Positions 14,796-21,618 of a stretch of 21,618 nucleotides of DNA are shown in pieces. The first letter of the stretch is position 1, and each line of letters begins with the position of its first letter. Origin of the DNA: JBCBRR01 sp039029235 (GTDB taxonomy: Bacteria; Bacteroidota; Bacteroidia; Cytophagales; Amoebophilaceae); contig JBCCGO010000013.1 of assembly GCA_039029235.1 (NCBI GenBank), forward strand, positions 1 through 21,618. The letters are read 5' to 3'. The position numbers and the translations under genes are program-made. The notes below the pieces were generated by a model that ran no database searches, was not told the origin of the DNA, and worked only from the letters and a program-made list of their open reading frames with translations.

Positions 14796-15659
14796 TTAGC
14801 CCAAATAAGGCCTCAATACCTCATTATAAGACCGGTTTCTGAGTTTCTTGATGGCTTTTTCTTTAATCTGCCGTACACGCTCACGTGTTAGATGAAAGTA
14901 TTGCCCTATTTCCTCCAAGGTCATGGGCTCTGGTCCGTGCAAGCCAAAATAAAAGCTGAGTATGTCGGCCTCTCTTTTTGTCAGTAAATTTAGTGCCTCT
15001 TGTATATCTATTCGCAGCGATTCGCCGATGAGCTGCTCATCAGGCTTCTTCTCGCTGCTATCTTCCAGCACATCTAGTAGGCTATTTCCCTCTCCTTGCA
15101 CAAAAGGAGCATCTACAGAGACTTGTCGGCCAGACATCTTCATCGTCTCATTGATCTCATCAAGGGTCGTACCCAACTCTTCGGCCACTTCACTCGGAGT
15201 GGGCTCTCGTTTATACTTTTGTTCGAGCCTTGCAAAGGTTCTAGATAGCCTACTCAAGTAACCCACGCGATTCAGTGGCAACCGTACAACGCGTGCCTGC
15301 TCGGCCAGTGCTTGTAGGATAGATTGCCTGATCCACCACACAGCATAAGAGATAAACTTAAAGCCCCGGGTTTCGTCAAACCGATGCACTGACTTGGCCA
15401 AGCCCAGGTTTCCCTCATTAATTAGGTCACTAAGGGATAGGCCTTGATTCTGGTATTGCTTGGCTACAGAGACGACGAACCGCAAGTTGGCCTTTATGAG
15501 CCGATCAGAGGCTTCCTTATCGCCTGCCTTAATCCGTTTGGCTAGCTCCACTTCTTCTGCAGCGGTTAACAAATCTACTTTGCTGATCTCTTGTAGATAT
15601 TTCTCTAACGCTTGGCTTTCGCGGCTGGTAATCTGCTTGCTGATTCTGAGCTGTCTCAT
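14796..15659 (-). CDS. sigA: RNA polymerase primary sigma factor, Bacteroidota type (287 aa)
   Basis: Housekeeping sigma factor that directs RNA polymerase to -33/-7 promoters. It lacks region 1.1, as is usual for Bacteroidota. Region 1.2 is around 14-45. Region 2 (about 50-125) contains LIKANLRFVVSVAKQYQ, DLINEGNLGL and the promoter-melting and -7 recognition segment FKFISYAVWWIRQSI. Region 3 covers roughly 126-205. Region 4 (from about 215) has the helix-turn-helix MTLEEIGQYFHLTRERVRQI at 246-265. It matches the single essential sigma of this phylum and agrees with the TAnnTTTG boxes found here. Gene order is pnp, sigA, trxB on one strand, with 88 bp between pnp and sigA. Confidence 0.96.
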   Translation of the reverse strand: MRQLRISKQITSRESQALEKYLQEISKVDLLTAAEEVELAKRIKAGDKEASDRLIKANLRFVVSVAKQYQNQGLSLSDLINEGNLGLAKSVHRFDETRGFKFISYAVWWIRQSILQALAEQARVVRLPLNRVGYLSRLSRTFARLEQKYKREPTPSEVAEELGTTLDEINETMKMSGRQVSVDAPFVQGEGNSLLDVLEDSSEKKPDEQLIGESLRIDIQEALNLLTKREADILSFYFGLHGPEPMTLEEIGQYFHLTRERVRQIKEKAIKKLRNRSYNEVLRPYLG

Positions 15660-15747
15660 AGGTTAAGATTTATAGCCTCTACAAAGGGATTTGCTGCTTT
15701 TTTTAGCTTGGTCAAGGGCTTGAGTCACTTAAATGATACACGATCAT

Positions 15748-17922
15748 CTAGCTGGCTACTGCTTCAGGTTTGGCCAGCAAAGCTCTGCGAGAGAGTCTAT
15801 ATTTACCTGTTTTAGGATCGATCTCGATGAGTTTTACCTGGATCGTTTCTCCTATCTCTAGCACTTGTGCTAGGTCCTCTACGCGCTCCCACTTTACTTC
15901 TGAGATATGGAGCAGACCGTCTTTGCCGGGCATGAATTCTACAAAAGCACCGAAGGACAAGATAGATTTTATTTTTCCTTGATACACTTCTCCTACAACT
16001 GGCTCGGCAACGATAGCTTTTACCATTTGCTCAGCTTTTTGTATGCTTTCTTGGTCTGATGCGAAGAACCTCACAGTTCCTCCTGCATCTACTTCTTTGA
16101 TATCAATCCTGGCTCCTGTATCGCGTTGTATTTCTTGTACTACTTTCCCTCCAGATCCTATTACAGCACCAATCATATCTTTGGGGATGTTCATTATGCT
16201 AAATCCAGGGGCGTGGGGTTTGTAGGAAGTTCTAGGCTTATCTATCGCTGTATTCATTGTTGCCAGGATGTGCAGCCTCCCTGCGCGTGACTGTACCAAG
16301 GCTTCTTGTAAGATCTGATAAGACAAGCTTGATACTTTGATATCCATCTGGCAGGCGGTAAGCCCCTTTGCTGTCCCAGCTACTTTGAAATCCATGTCTC
16401 CTAAGGCATCTTCATCGCCCAGTATATCCGATAAGATAGCATGCTTGCCGGTTGTGGGGTCTGTAATGAGTCCCATGGCAATACCTGACACAGCGGTCTT
16501 GATGGGTACGCCTGCATCCATCAGGGCTAGTGAGCCTGCACATACGGTGGCCATAGAAGAGGAGCCATTGGAGGCTAGGATGTCAGATTCTATGCGGATA
16601 GTGTAGGGGTTTTCTTCTTCTGGTGGGAGTACTTTCTTAAGTGCTCTTTCAGCCAAATTGCCATGGCCTATTTCTCTCCTTGCTGGGCCTCGGTTAGGTT
16701 TGATCTCGCCTGTAGCAAATCCAGGGAAGTTATAATGAAGCATAAACCGTTTGTAGCCACTGACCGTAGCCTGGTCTATAAGCTGCTCAGCTAGCTTATC
16801 TCCTAGCGTTACGGTGGCAAGTGCCTGTGTTTCGCCTCTTGTGAAAAGTGCAGAACCATGGGGGGCTGGCAAGTAATCAGTTTCTATCCAGATAGGCCTT
16901 ATTTCATCGAGCTTTCTGCCATCTAGCCGTGTGCCTTCGTTGAGGGCTAGATCACGAACGGCTTTTTTGGTTGCTTCTTGAAAGTATCTGTTGGCGAGCA
17001 CTTCATCCATGGCGTTCGGTAATAGGACAAGCCCTTGTATATAGCCTTGCTTGAATTCTATAAGCATCTTCTGCCGTTCCTGCTTACTATGGGCACTCTT
17101 TTTAATTATTGCATAGATCTCACGATACAGCATTTTAGACATAGTCTCTCGCATCTCTTGCGGTTCAGCATTTTCGTGGCTATTTGTTGTTACTTGGCCA
17201 TTTGTTGTTACCTGGACTTTCTTTGAGGTACCTGTAGCCATAGCCAACTCTTGCTGGACCTGACATTGTTTTTTGATAGCTTCATGAGCAAATTGTATGG
17301 CTGATAGCATGTCTTCTTCCTGCACTTCATCCATCTCTCCTTCTACCATGATGATACTTTCCTCACTGGCAGCTACGATGAGGTCTATATCGGCTTGCTC
17401 CAGGACAGATGGCGCTGGATTGATGCGCAATTGGCCTGCTGAACGGGCAACCCGTACGGTAGCTATGGGAGTAGGAAAGGGAATGGGCGAGACCATCAAG
17501 GCTGCAGAAGCGGCCAGGCCTACTAGGGCATCAGGCAAAACTTCTGGATCTGCAGAATTTAATTCGATACAGATCTGTACCTCAGCAGAATACCCTGCCG
17601 GAAAAAGTGGTCTAATGGCTCTATCTGCTGAGCGGGCAACCAAAACCTCGTGATCGCTTGGTTTTCCTTCTCGCCTAAAGAAGCTTCCGGGTATTTTACC
17701 TGCTCCTGAGAACTTCTCTCGATACTCTACATGGAGTGGGAGAAATTCTAACATTTCCTTGGTTTCTTCCTTAGCTACCACAGTGGCCCGGAGGTTCATG
17801 TTTCCTACCCTAACTTCTACAGCCCCATGGGCCTGCATAGCTGTCTTGCCGGTCTCGATGATAATTGCTTGCTGGTCTGCCAGCGTTATGGTCTTAGATA
17901 TTTTTTTATGGTTTGTAGGCAT
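15748..17922 (-). CDS. pnp: Polyribonucleotide nucleotidyltransferase (PNPase, 724 aa)
   Basis: Phosphorolytic 3'-to-5' exoribonuclease of the RNA degradation machinery. Two RNase PH domains (about 15-145 and 330-560) surround an alpha-helical linker. Catalytic-site segments visible are FFRREGKPSDHE (81-92), GETQALATVTLG and GDEDALGDMDFKVAGT (502-517). A KH domain has GAVIGSGGK (585-593), and an S1 domain starts near 644 with GEVYQGKIKSILSFGAFVEF. Length is typical. The linker carries a direct 18-bp DNA duplication (17179-17214) that repeats QVTTN twice around residues 237-247, an unusual polar insert. It lies 133 bp downstream of rpsO, the classical rpsO-pnp pair, and is followed by sigA. 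Confidence 0.97.
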   Translation of the reverse strand: MPTNHKKISKTITLADQQAIIIETGKTAMQAHGAVEVRVGNMNLRATVVAKEETKEMLEFLPLHVEYREKFSGAGKIPGSFFRREGKPSDHEVLVARSADRAIRPLFPAGYSAEVQICIELNSADPEVLPDALVGLAASAALMVSPIPFPTPIATVRVARSAGQLRINPAPSVLEQADIDLIVAASEESIIMVEGEMDEVQEEDMLSAIQFAHEAIKKQCQVQQELAMATGTSKKVQVTTNGQVTTNSHENAEPQEMRETMSKMLYREIYAIIKKSAHSKQERQKMLIEFKQGYIQGLVLLPNAMDEVLANRYFQEATKKAVRDLALNEGTRLDGRKLDEIRPIWIETDYLPAPHGSALFTRGETQALATVTLGDKLAEQLIDQATVSGYKRFMLHYNFPGFATGEIKPNRGPARREIGHGNLAERALKKVLPPEEENPYTIRIESDILASNGSSSMATVCAGSLALMDAGVPIKTAVSGIAMGLITDPTTGKHAILSDILGDEDALGDMDFKVAGTAKGLTACQMDIKVSSLSYQILQEALVQSRAGRLHILATMNTAIDKPRTSYKPHAPGFSIMNIPKDMIGAVIGSGGKVVQEIQRDTGARIDIKEVDAGGTVRFFASDQESIQKAEQMVKAIVAEPVVGEVYQGKIKSILSFGAFVEFMPGKDGLLHISEVKWERVEDLAQVLEIGETIQVKLIEIDPKTGKYRLSRRALLAKPEAVAS
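17179..17214. repeat. 18-bp tandem duplication inside pnp
   Basis: Two adjacent 18-bp units (17179-17196 and 17197-17214) differ at only two positions. On the coding strand they encode QVTTNG and QVTTNS in the linker of PNPase. The duplication keeps the frame. Confidence 0.8.
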
Positions 17923-18055
17923 GTGTATATAAGTTTATTGGTATCTCGTACTGTCATGAGTGGTGTACTCACTTGTTAATAACTTGGCTTGTCAAAGCTG
18001 GCCGACTTACAGTAGCTAGGTAGTCTTTATCTCGAAGGATATTTTCTTGCGCGCA

Positions 18056-18331
18056 CTATTTTCTCAGCCCTAGGCTGGTTACAATGCCTCTATATCGTTC
18101 AATACCTTCTTGCTGTAGGTAAGTTAGCTGTCGCTTCCGATTGCTGACCAGTTTTATGAGGCCTAGTCTAGCGGCTTTATCTTTAGGATGCGACTTGAGA
18201 TGTGCTGTCAGGTGCCGAATCCTATGGGCAGCTAAGGCAATCTGTGACTCCGGCGCTCCTGTATCTTGTGCCGATTTTTGGATGCTGTATTGCTGGCAGA
18301 GCTGTCGCTTTTCTTCTTGGGTTAGCTTCAT
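18056..18331 (-). CDS. rpsO: 30S ribosomal protein S15 (91 aa)
   Basis: Small-subunit protein that binds the three-way junction of 16S rRNA early in assembly. The four-helix pattern is intact, with the conserved segments TGAPESQIA (24-32), RI.HLT.HLK.HPKDK (about 38-53) and GLIKLVSNRKRQLTYL (61-76). Length is within two residues of the E. coli protein. The ATG at 18331 is the natural start, since MKLTQEEK lines up with the family N-terminus. pnp follows 133 bp downstream. A strong Bacteroidota-type promoter lies 36 bp upstream of the start codon (18367-18397). Confidence 0.96.
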   Translation of the reverse strand: MKLTQEEKRQLCQQYSIQKSAQDTGAPESQIALAAHRIRHLTAHLKSHPKDKAARLGLIKLVSNRKRQLTYLQQEGIERYRGIVTSLGLRK

Positions 18332-18366
18332 TGCTAAAAGTTATGTGGTTTTTTGGTATCCCTCTC

Positions 18367-18397
18367 CAAAAATACAAGAAATCTTCTACATTTACAA
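18367..18397 (-). promoter_or_regulatory. rpsO promoter (-33 TTG, 20 bp, -7 TATTTTTG)
   Basis: On the minus strand, TTG (18397-18395) is followed after exactly 20 bp by TATTTTTG (18374-18367), a full match to TAnnTTTG. Spacing fits the Bacteroidota primary-sigma consensus. The predicted transcript start is about 30 nt before the rpsO ATG. This would give rpsO, and probably pnp, a transcript separate from lptF. Confidence 0.65.
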
Positions 18398-18455
18398 GCT
18401 GCCTCATACTTGCGCTAGGTGGCCCAGCGTCTCACCTACCCAGGTAGCAGCTTGT
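18394..18455. repeat. 9-bp inverted repeat enclosing smaller stems, between lptF and rpsO
   Basis: ACAAGCTGC (18394-18402) and GCAGCTTGT (18447-18455) pair perfectly. Inside lie AGGTG/CACCT (18417-18421 with 18433-18437) and an overlapping CTAC/GTAG stem (18436-18439 with 18444-18447), so a multibranched or switching RNA fold is possible. The right arm starts 10 bp after the lptF stop in the direction of transcription, so it may end lptF transcripts. The left arm overlaps the -33 of the rpsO promoter. Confidence 0.55.
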
Positions 18456-18464
18456 TGAGTAATT

Positions 18465-19994
18465 TTATCTTTTTTCTACGAATTTCATAAGTAGTGCTAG
18501 TGATGCTGTATAAACATCTCCCACAGACAGGTGTGTGTCTTGCTGGGCCTGCCTGAGCAAAAGCATACCAAAGGGGAGCAAGATCAAGTTAGCAAGCCAA
18601 GCCCCGATCAGGCTGCTTGTCAGGCCTGCCTTCGCCCAACCTACGCCGAGCATAGCTACTACATAGTAGAGTAGGATAAAGACGGTAGAGACTAGCAGAG
18701 GGATGCCTAGCCCGCCACGTTGGGGCAAAGCACCTAGCGGCGCGCCAATCAAAAGCATGACCATGCACCCGACGGCAGAGGCGAATCGGCTATGTTTTTC
18801 AACGTCGTGGTTTCTCAAATCCTCCTGCTTCGCTGCAATCTTATGGACCTGTGCTTTTAGTTTACTGTGCATATCTCTGGCTTGGACAAGTGCTCGCTGA
18901 GTGGTCTGCTGGGGCAGCATATCCTGGCACAGATCCGGGGGGATAGCAGCCGCCACCGCTACGCGTTCTGAACGAGATGGCACCTCCCCAGTCCGTTCTG
19001 GCGGGGGTGAGATACAGCGCGTATTTGCCCGGGCAGCTTGTCTAGAAGATGCAGGCGGCGCGGAATCTTCCAGCTGCTGGTACAGTATAGGCCAGTGGCA
19101 CTGAAACTCCTCCACTACCCTTTGCTGGGCTGCTTTGATTTCAGCCTTTAGCCTAGTAATTTCTGCATGGAGCTGGTGGGTACTTTTCGTGGCATGATGG
19201 TAGCTAAAGATGTCTTGGCTACTTCTGGCTAGCCTAAACGATGCAAGGTCAAATATTATTTTCTGCACCTGGAAGCTACTTCTAGTGAGGCTAGGGATTG
19301 CCCTTTGCTTGCACTTGGGGGTTGCTTTAGCAGGCGCTTCCAGATAGCTACATCCGTCAAATAGCTCTAGCATCAAATACTGCCCACCACAGAGGGTGCA
19401 CAACTGCCCTGACGCAGCGATGGTCACAGCCACATTGCCGCGCTCTTGGGTATGGTCATAGATCATAATACCTTGGAGGGTTCTCTGGTCTGGAAGCTTC
19501 TGATCAACTTTAATGCTATAGCCAGGAATACCATGGTAGAATACTCCTTCTTGGATAGCGATCGAAGGTTTTTTTCTCCTCAAGTCAAATAGTAAGGCAT
19601 AAGCTTTGCTATTGACCTGAGGCACCAAGTAGCTACTCAAGAAGAATAAGAAGCTGCTCAGGATTGCCACCGAAACCAGCAAAGGCAATAATATGCGCAG
19701 CATAGAGATCCCTGCACTTTTAAGTGCGGTTAGCTCTCCATACTCGCCTAGATTTCCAAGGGTAATGACGGAAGCAACCAAGGTTGCTAGCGGAAAGACT
19801 GTGGGAGCAAAGCCAATACCAAAGTAGGAGAGTAGTTGGAGATAGGTGAGCAGGCCTAGCTCCTTACCAATGAGCTCATCAAAAAAGACGAGCAAAAAGT
19901 TTACCAGCAGTGTGAATATGGCTACGCAAAGGGTAAGGGTAAATAGGCTTATAAAAGGCACTAGAACTAGCTTGTCGAGCTTGCTTAGGGACAT
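18465..19994 (-). CDS. LptF/LptG family lipopolysaccharide export permease (509 aa)
   Basis: Inner-membrane component that, with LptB, extracts lipopolysaccharide and feeds it to the periplasmic LptA-like bridge. The N-terminal half has three hydrophobic segments (about 11-37, 52-80, 100-125) with the family signature of the coupling region GEYGELTALKSAGIS (83-97). A periplasmic beta-jellyroll domain follows (about 140-260). The C-terminal half has three more helices (about 405-422, 428-452, 457-482). Between them, residues ~311-365 form an Ala/Pro/Ser/Arg-rich stretch not typical of the family, next to long charged helices (270-300 and 365-400). LptF and LptG cannot be told apart here. A promoter fits at 20017-20044. 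The OstA-like gene of the same pathway is at 7469. Confidence 0.88.
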   Translation of the reverse strand: MSLSKLDKLVLVPFISLFTLTLCVAIFTLLVNFLLVFFDELIGKELGLLTYLQLLSYFGIGFAPTVFPLATLVASVITLGNLGEYGELTALKSAGISMLRILLPLLVSVAILSSFLFFLSSYLVPQVNSKAYALLFDLRRKKPSIAIQEGVFYHGIPGYSIKVDQKLPDQRTLQGIMIYDHTQERGNVAVTIAASGQLCTLCGGQYLMLELFDGCSYLEAPAKATPKCKQRAIPSLTRSSFQVQKIIFDLASFRLARSSQDIFSYHHATKSTHQLHAEITRLKAEIKAAQQRVVEEFQCHWPILYQQLEDSAPPASSRQAARANTRCISPPPERTGEVPSRSERVAVAAAIPPDLCQDMLPQQTTQRALVQARDMHSKLKAQVHKIAAKQEDLRNHDVEKHSRFASAVGCMVMLLIGAPLGALPQRGGLGIPLLVSTVFILLYYVVAMLGVGWAKAGLTSSLIGAWLANLILLPFGMLLLRQAQQDTHLSVGDVYTASLALLMKFVEKR

Positions 19995-20016
19995 CGGTCA
20001 GTGGCTAAAGGATAGG

Positions 20017-20044
20017 CAAAGATACAGTAGGTCTTGCCATGCAA
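20017..20044 (-). promoter_or_regulatory. Candidate promoter of the lptF/G gene
   Basis: On the minus strand TTG (20044-20042) is followed after 17 bp by TATCTTTG (20024-20017), an exact TAnnTTTG box. The start of transcription would be roughly 15 nt before the ATG at 19994. The spacer is slightly short of the usual 19-20 bp. Confidence 0.45.
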
Positions 20045-20108
20045 TAAAATTAATAAGACATTCGATAGCTAACATGTAGTACAAAATTCGTAATATATGT
20101 GCTCGTCG

Positions 20109-20182
20109 GGCGAGGTAGCTCAGGTGGTTAGAGCATCGGATTCATAACCCGAAGGCCAGGGGTTCAACTCCCCTCCTCGCTA
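20109..20182 (+). tRNA. tRNA-Met (anticodon CAT, elongator type)
   Basis: Acceptor arms GGCGAGG and CCTCGCT pair with a terminal G-U, followed by discriminator A. The D arm has TAGCTCAGGTGG, the anticodon loop is TTCATAA and the T arm is AGGGG TTCAACT CCCCT. The lack of the three G-C pairs in the anticodon stem argues against an initiator tRNA. A lysidine-modified tRNA-Ile with CAT cannot be fully excluded, but the body looks like Bacteroidota elongator tRNA-Met. trmD starts 27 bp downstream on the same strand. Confidence 0.9.
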
Positions 20183-20209
20183 CTAACTTACCCATGTAGG
20201 GCTCGATAC

Positions 20210-20932
20210 ATGTCTATGCGTATTGATATCATCACTTGTTTGCCCCAGCTGCTGGCAAGCCCTTTTGCCCATTCTGTGCTGCAGCGGGCCATAGGTAAAG
20301 GCTTAATAGCCCTCTACGTGCATGACCTGCGGGATTATACTACGGATAAGCACAGCAAGGTAGATGACTATGTCTATGGGGGCGGGGCAGGCATGGTCCT
20401 CAAGGTAGCGCCTATAGCCCGGTGCATCAACCAGCTTCGGGAGCATACCGCTTACGAGGAAGTTATTTATATGGCACCTGATGGGGAGCGACTTACCCAG
20501 CAGTTAGCAAATCAGCTGGCGCTTCGTACTAACTTACTGATTCTGTGTGGCCATTACAAGGGAATAGATGAGCGCATCAGAGAACACTTTATTACCAGAG
20601 AAATTAGTATTGGGGACTATGTACTCTCTGGCGGCGAACTGGCTGCTGCTGTACTCACCGATGCTGTGGCCAGGTTGCTCCCTGGCGTATTATCTGACGA
20701 AACTTCAGCGCTGACTGATTCTTTCCAGGATGGCTTGGTAGCCCCTCCTGTTTATACGAGACCTGCCAATTTTCAGGGTATGCAGGTACCCCCCGTTTTG
20801 CTATCAGGCAATGCCCGCGCTATCCAGGAGTGGCGCCATCAAGCGGCTATCAACAGGACAGCACAGCGCAGACCGGCTTTATATAAGCATGTCAGCGATA
20901 CTACTGATGGAGTTTGTGAGCAAGATTGCTGA
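20210..20932 (+). CDS. trmD: tRNA (guanine-37-N1)-methyltransferase (240 aa)
   Basis: SPOUT-class enzyme that uses S-adenosylmethionine to methylate G37 of tRNAs with G36, preventing +1 frameshifts; it works as a knotted homodimer. Motifs in order: RIDIITCLP (4-12), YGGGAGMVLK (56-65), LCGHYKGIDERI (112-123), ISIGDYVLSGGELA (133-146), and the catalytic region with R155 and SALTDSF (166-172). The YTRP motif follows at 182-185. Length is typical, with a short extra tail after ALYK. Start M1 or M3 are both possible; M3 (MRIDI) matches the family N-terminus better. The gene follows tRNA-Met by 27 bp and may be transcribed with it. Its usual partners rpsP, rimM and rplS are absent here. The tRNA-Leu(GAG) at 2893 carries G36-G37 and is a predicted substrate. 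Confidence 0.95.
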   Translation: MSMRIDIITCLPQLLASPFAHSVLQRAIGKGLIALYVHDLRDYTTDKHSKVDDYVYGGGAGMVLKVAPIARCINQLREHTAYEEVIYMAPDGERLTQQLANQLALRTNLLILCGHYKGIDERIREHFITREISIGDYVLSGGELAAAVLTDAVARLLPGVLSDETSALTDSFQDGLVAPPVYTRPANFQGMQVPPVLLSGNARAIQEWRHQAAINRTAQRRPALYKHVSDTTDGVCEQDC

Positions 20933-21460
20933 GCAGTAACCCTGCATTGCCTGCCTCTTGCCTTGCGATACTTTGTAAGCAGTGATTGATTAATGAACCG
21001 TTGTCTGGGGCGATTTTTGGATAGTGTACGCAGTGTGTAGCGTAGGGCCATTACAGGGATCTGCTATTGACATTTTTTCTCTTTGCCTAACTGGGTTACG
21101 CTATACGCATAGCTTGCACGCCTCATCCCTACCTAGCAGCGGCACCAGCAAGGACACTTCACTGGTTAGGCTTCTCGTACTCGTTTTTGCATACACACTT
21201 CTGAGACACTACCCAAGAACGCTTCATCCCAACCGGCTTCAAGAAAGGGCCTGCACTTAGGTAGCAACGCCAGCCCACCAGGTGAGAACGTAGGCTTGCA
21301 GAGAAGTTCTATTGCTATATTCGGTCTGAAACTAAACTTAGCTAGAAATGCTGGCTTACTATTTTGTAACTTTAACAAAAGTAGATTAGCTTGCAAAGGA
21401 AATGATTAGTGCAACCTTGTAACAACCCCCAAGCTATTAGAACTAACGAGTACTAGAAAC
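20933..21460. other. 528-bp gap with upstream region of the right-edge lipoprotein
   Basis: No gene was recognised in 20933-21288; the open frames there look random. From about 21289 to 21460 the sequence matches the upstream region of the left-edge lipoprotein in inverted orientation and probably holds its promoter (TATATTCG at 21316-21323, TTG 17 bp before) and a leader of about 130 nt. Confidence 0.5.
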
Positions 21461-21575
21461 ATGAAACAGACCAATTGCTACACCCAAAGCCATCGAAGCG
21501 CGGCCAGGGTATTATTTATAGTATGGCTGCTCACGAGCTGTAGCCCAGACGCCACCCTAGCTGCCCCCGAGGGCG
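21289..21575 (+). repeat. Right arm of inverted repeat (lipoprotein leader and upstream region)
   Basis: Matches the reverse complement of about 200-478. The strongest blocks are TTGTAACAACCCCCAA and TACTAGAAAC before the ATG, and the first 38 codons of the lipoprotein, where only a handful of residues differ. The upstream part is more diverged than the coding part. Confidence 0.8.
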
Positions 21576-21618
21576 CGGGAGCTCTGGTGAGCACAACCGC
21601 AACGAGCTCTCTAGACCA
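21461..21618 (+). CDS. Putative lipoprotein, N-terminal part only (runs off the right edge)
   Basis: An ATG at 21461 opens a frame that stays open for 52 codons to the window edge. It begins MKQTNCYTQ, has basic residues, then the hydrophobic segment VLFIVWLL and the lipobox L-T-S-C with Cys27, followed by SPDATLAAPEG. Residues 1-38 differ from the left-edge lipoprotein at only about seven positions; from about residue 38 on they diverge. This is a predicted signal-peptidase-II lipoprotein of the same unrecognised family. The identical leader with a diverging body suggests a paralogous family with a constant export signal, an inference from two members only. Confidence 0.75.
   Translation, partial: MKQTNCYTQSHRSAARVLFIVWLLTSCSPDATLAAPEGAGALVSTTATSSLD

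Noticed and set aside
21036..21104. TAGCGTA and TACGCTA inverted repeat in the right-hand gap
   Set aside because: Seven-base arms ~50 bp apart are expected by chance, and no other feature supports them.
21024..21396. Open frames of 76-78 codons on both strands upstream of the right-edge lipoprotein
   Set aside because: Composition looks random, no domain is visible, and they overlap the conserved upstream region of the lipoprotein gene.

Overview
The window looks like a chromosomal segment of a Bacteroidota (Cytophagales-type) bacterium, possibly a reduced or host-associated lineage of the Amoebophilaceae kind. The reasons are a short 287-residue primary sigma factor without region 1.1, a BamD-like gene followed 6 bp later by a Bacteroidota-type RpoZ, a one-piece OstA/LptA-like protein, and promoters that fit the Bacteroidota pattern (-33 TTG, -7 TAnnTTTG) upstream of rpsO and lptF. 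Wide gaps with decayed reading frames, an Rpn-type nuclease gene, repeats and rearranged gene neighbourhoods (rnc without acpP/fabF) fit a genome in rearrangement. The taxonomic call is inference. No rRNA, CRISPR array or complete insertion sequence was seen.

Layout. Position 1-315 (minus strand) is the N-terminus of a lipoprotein gene leaving the left edge. The right edge (21461-21618, plus strand) holds a close relative, so the window is bracketed by an inverted repeat covering the lipoprotein leader and about 160 bp upstream of it. Positions 316-1641 hold decayed sequence, TTCACG repeats and an unrecognised membrane-protein ORF. Positions 1662-3799 (minus) carry tRNA-Val, an M42 aminopeptidase gene directly downstream of tRNA-Leu, and rnc. 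A 719-bp gap with a large palindrome leads to tRNA-Lys (plus). Positions 4661-9031 (minus) carry a GltP-type symporter, rpoZ, bamD and the OstA-like gene. Positions 9032-10656 hold an Rpn-family nuclease gene flanked by two direct copies of a ~100-bp repeat. Positions 10657-13227 hold two tandem Wzx/MATE-type flippases. After a decayed gap come trxB, sigA, pnp, rpsO and an lptF/G permease gene (13841-19994, minus). tRNA-Met and trmD follow on the plus strand.

Functional themes. One is envelope biogenesis: BamD inserts outer-membrane proteins, the OstA-like protein and the LptF/G permease belong to lipopolysaccharide transport, and the two flippases probably move lipid-linked glycans. The second is RNA metabolism and translation: RNase III, PNPase, S15, TrmD, omega, sigma and four tRNAs. 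The third is surface or accessory content: the paired lipoproteins, the Rpn nuclease and the repeats. The least explained signals are the inverted lipoprotein-leader pair and the repeat pair around the Rpn gene.
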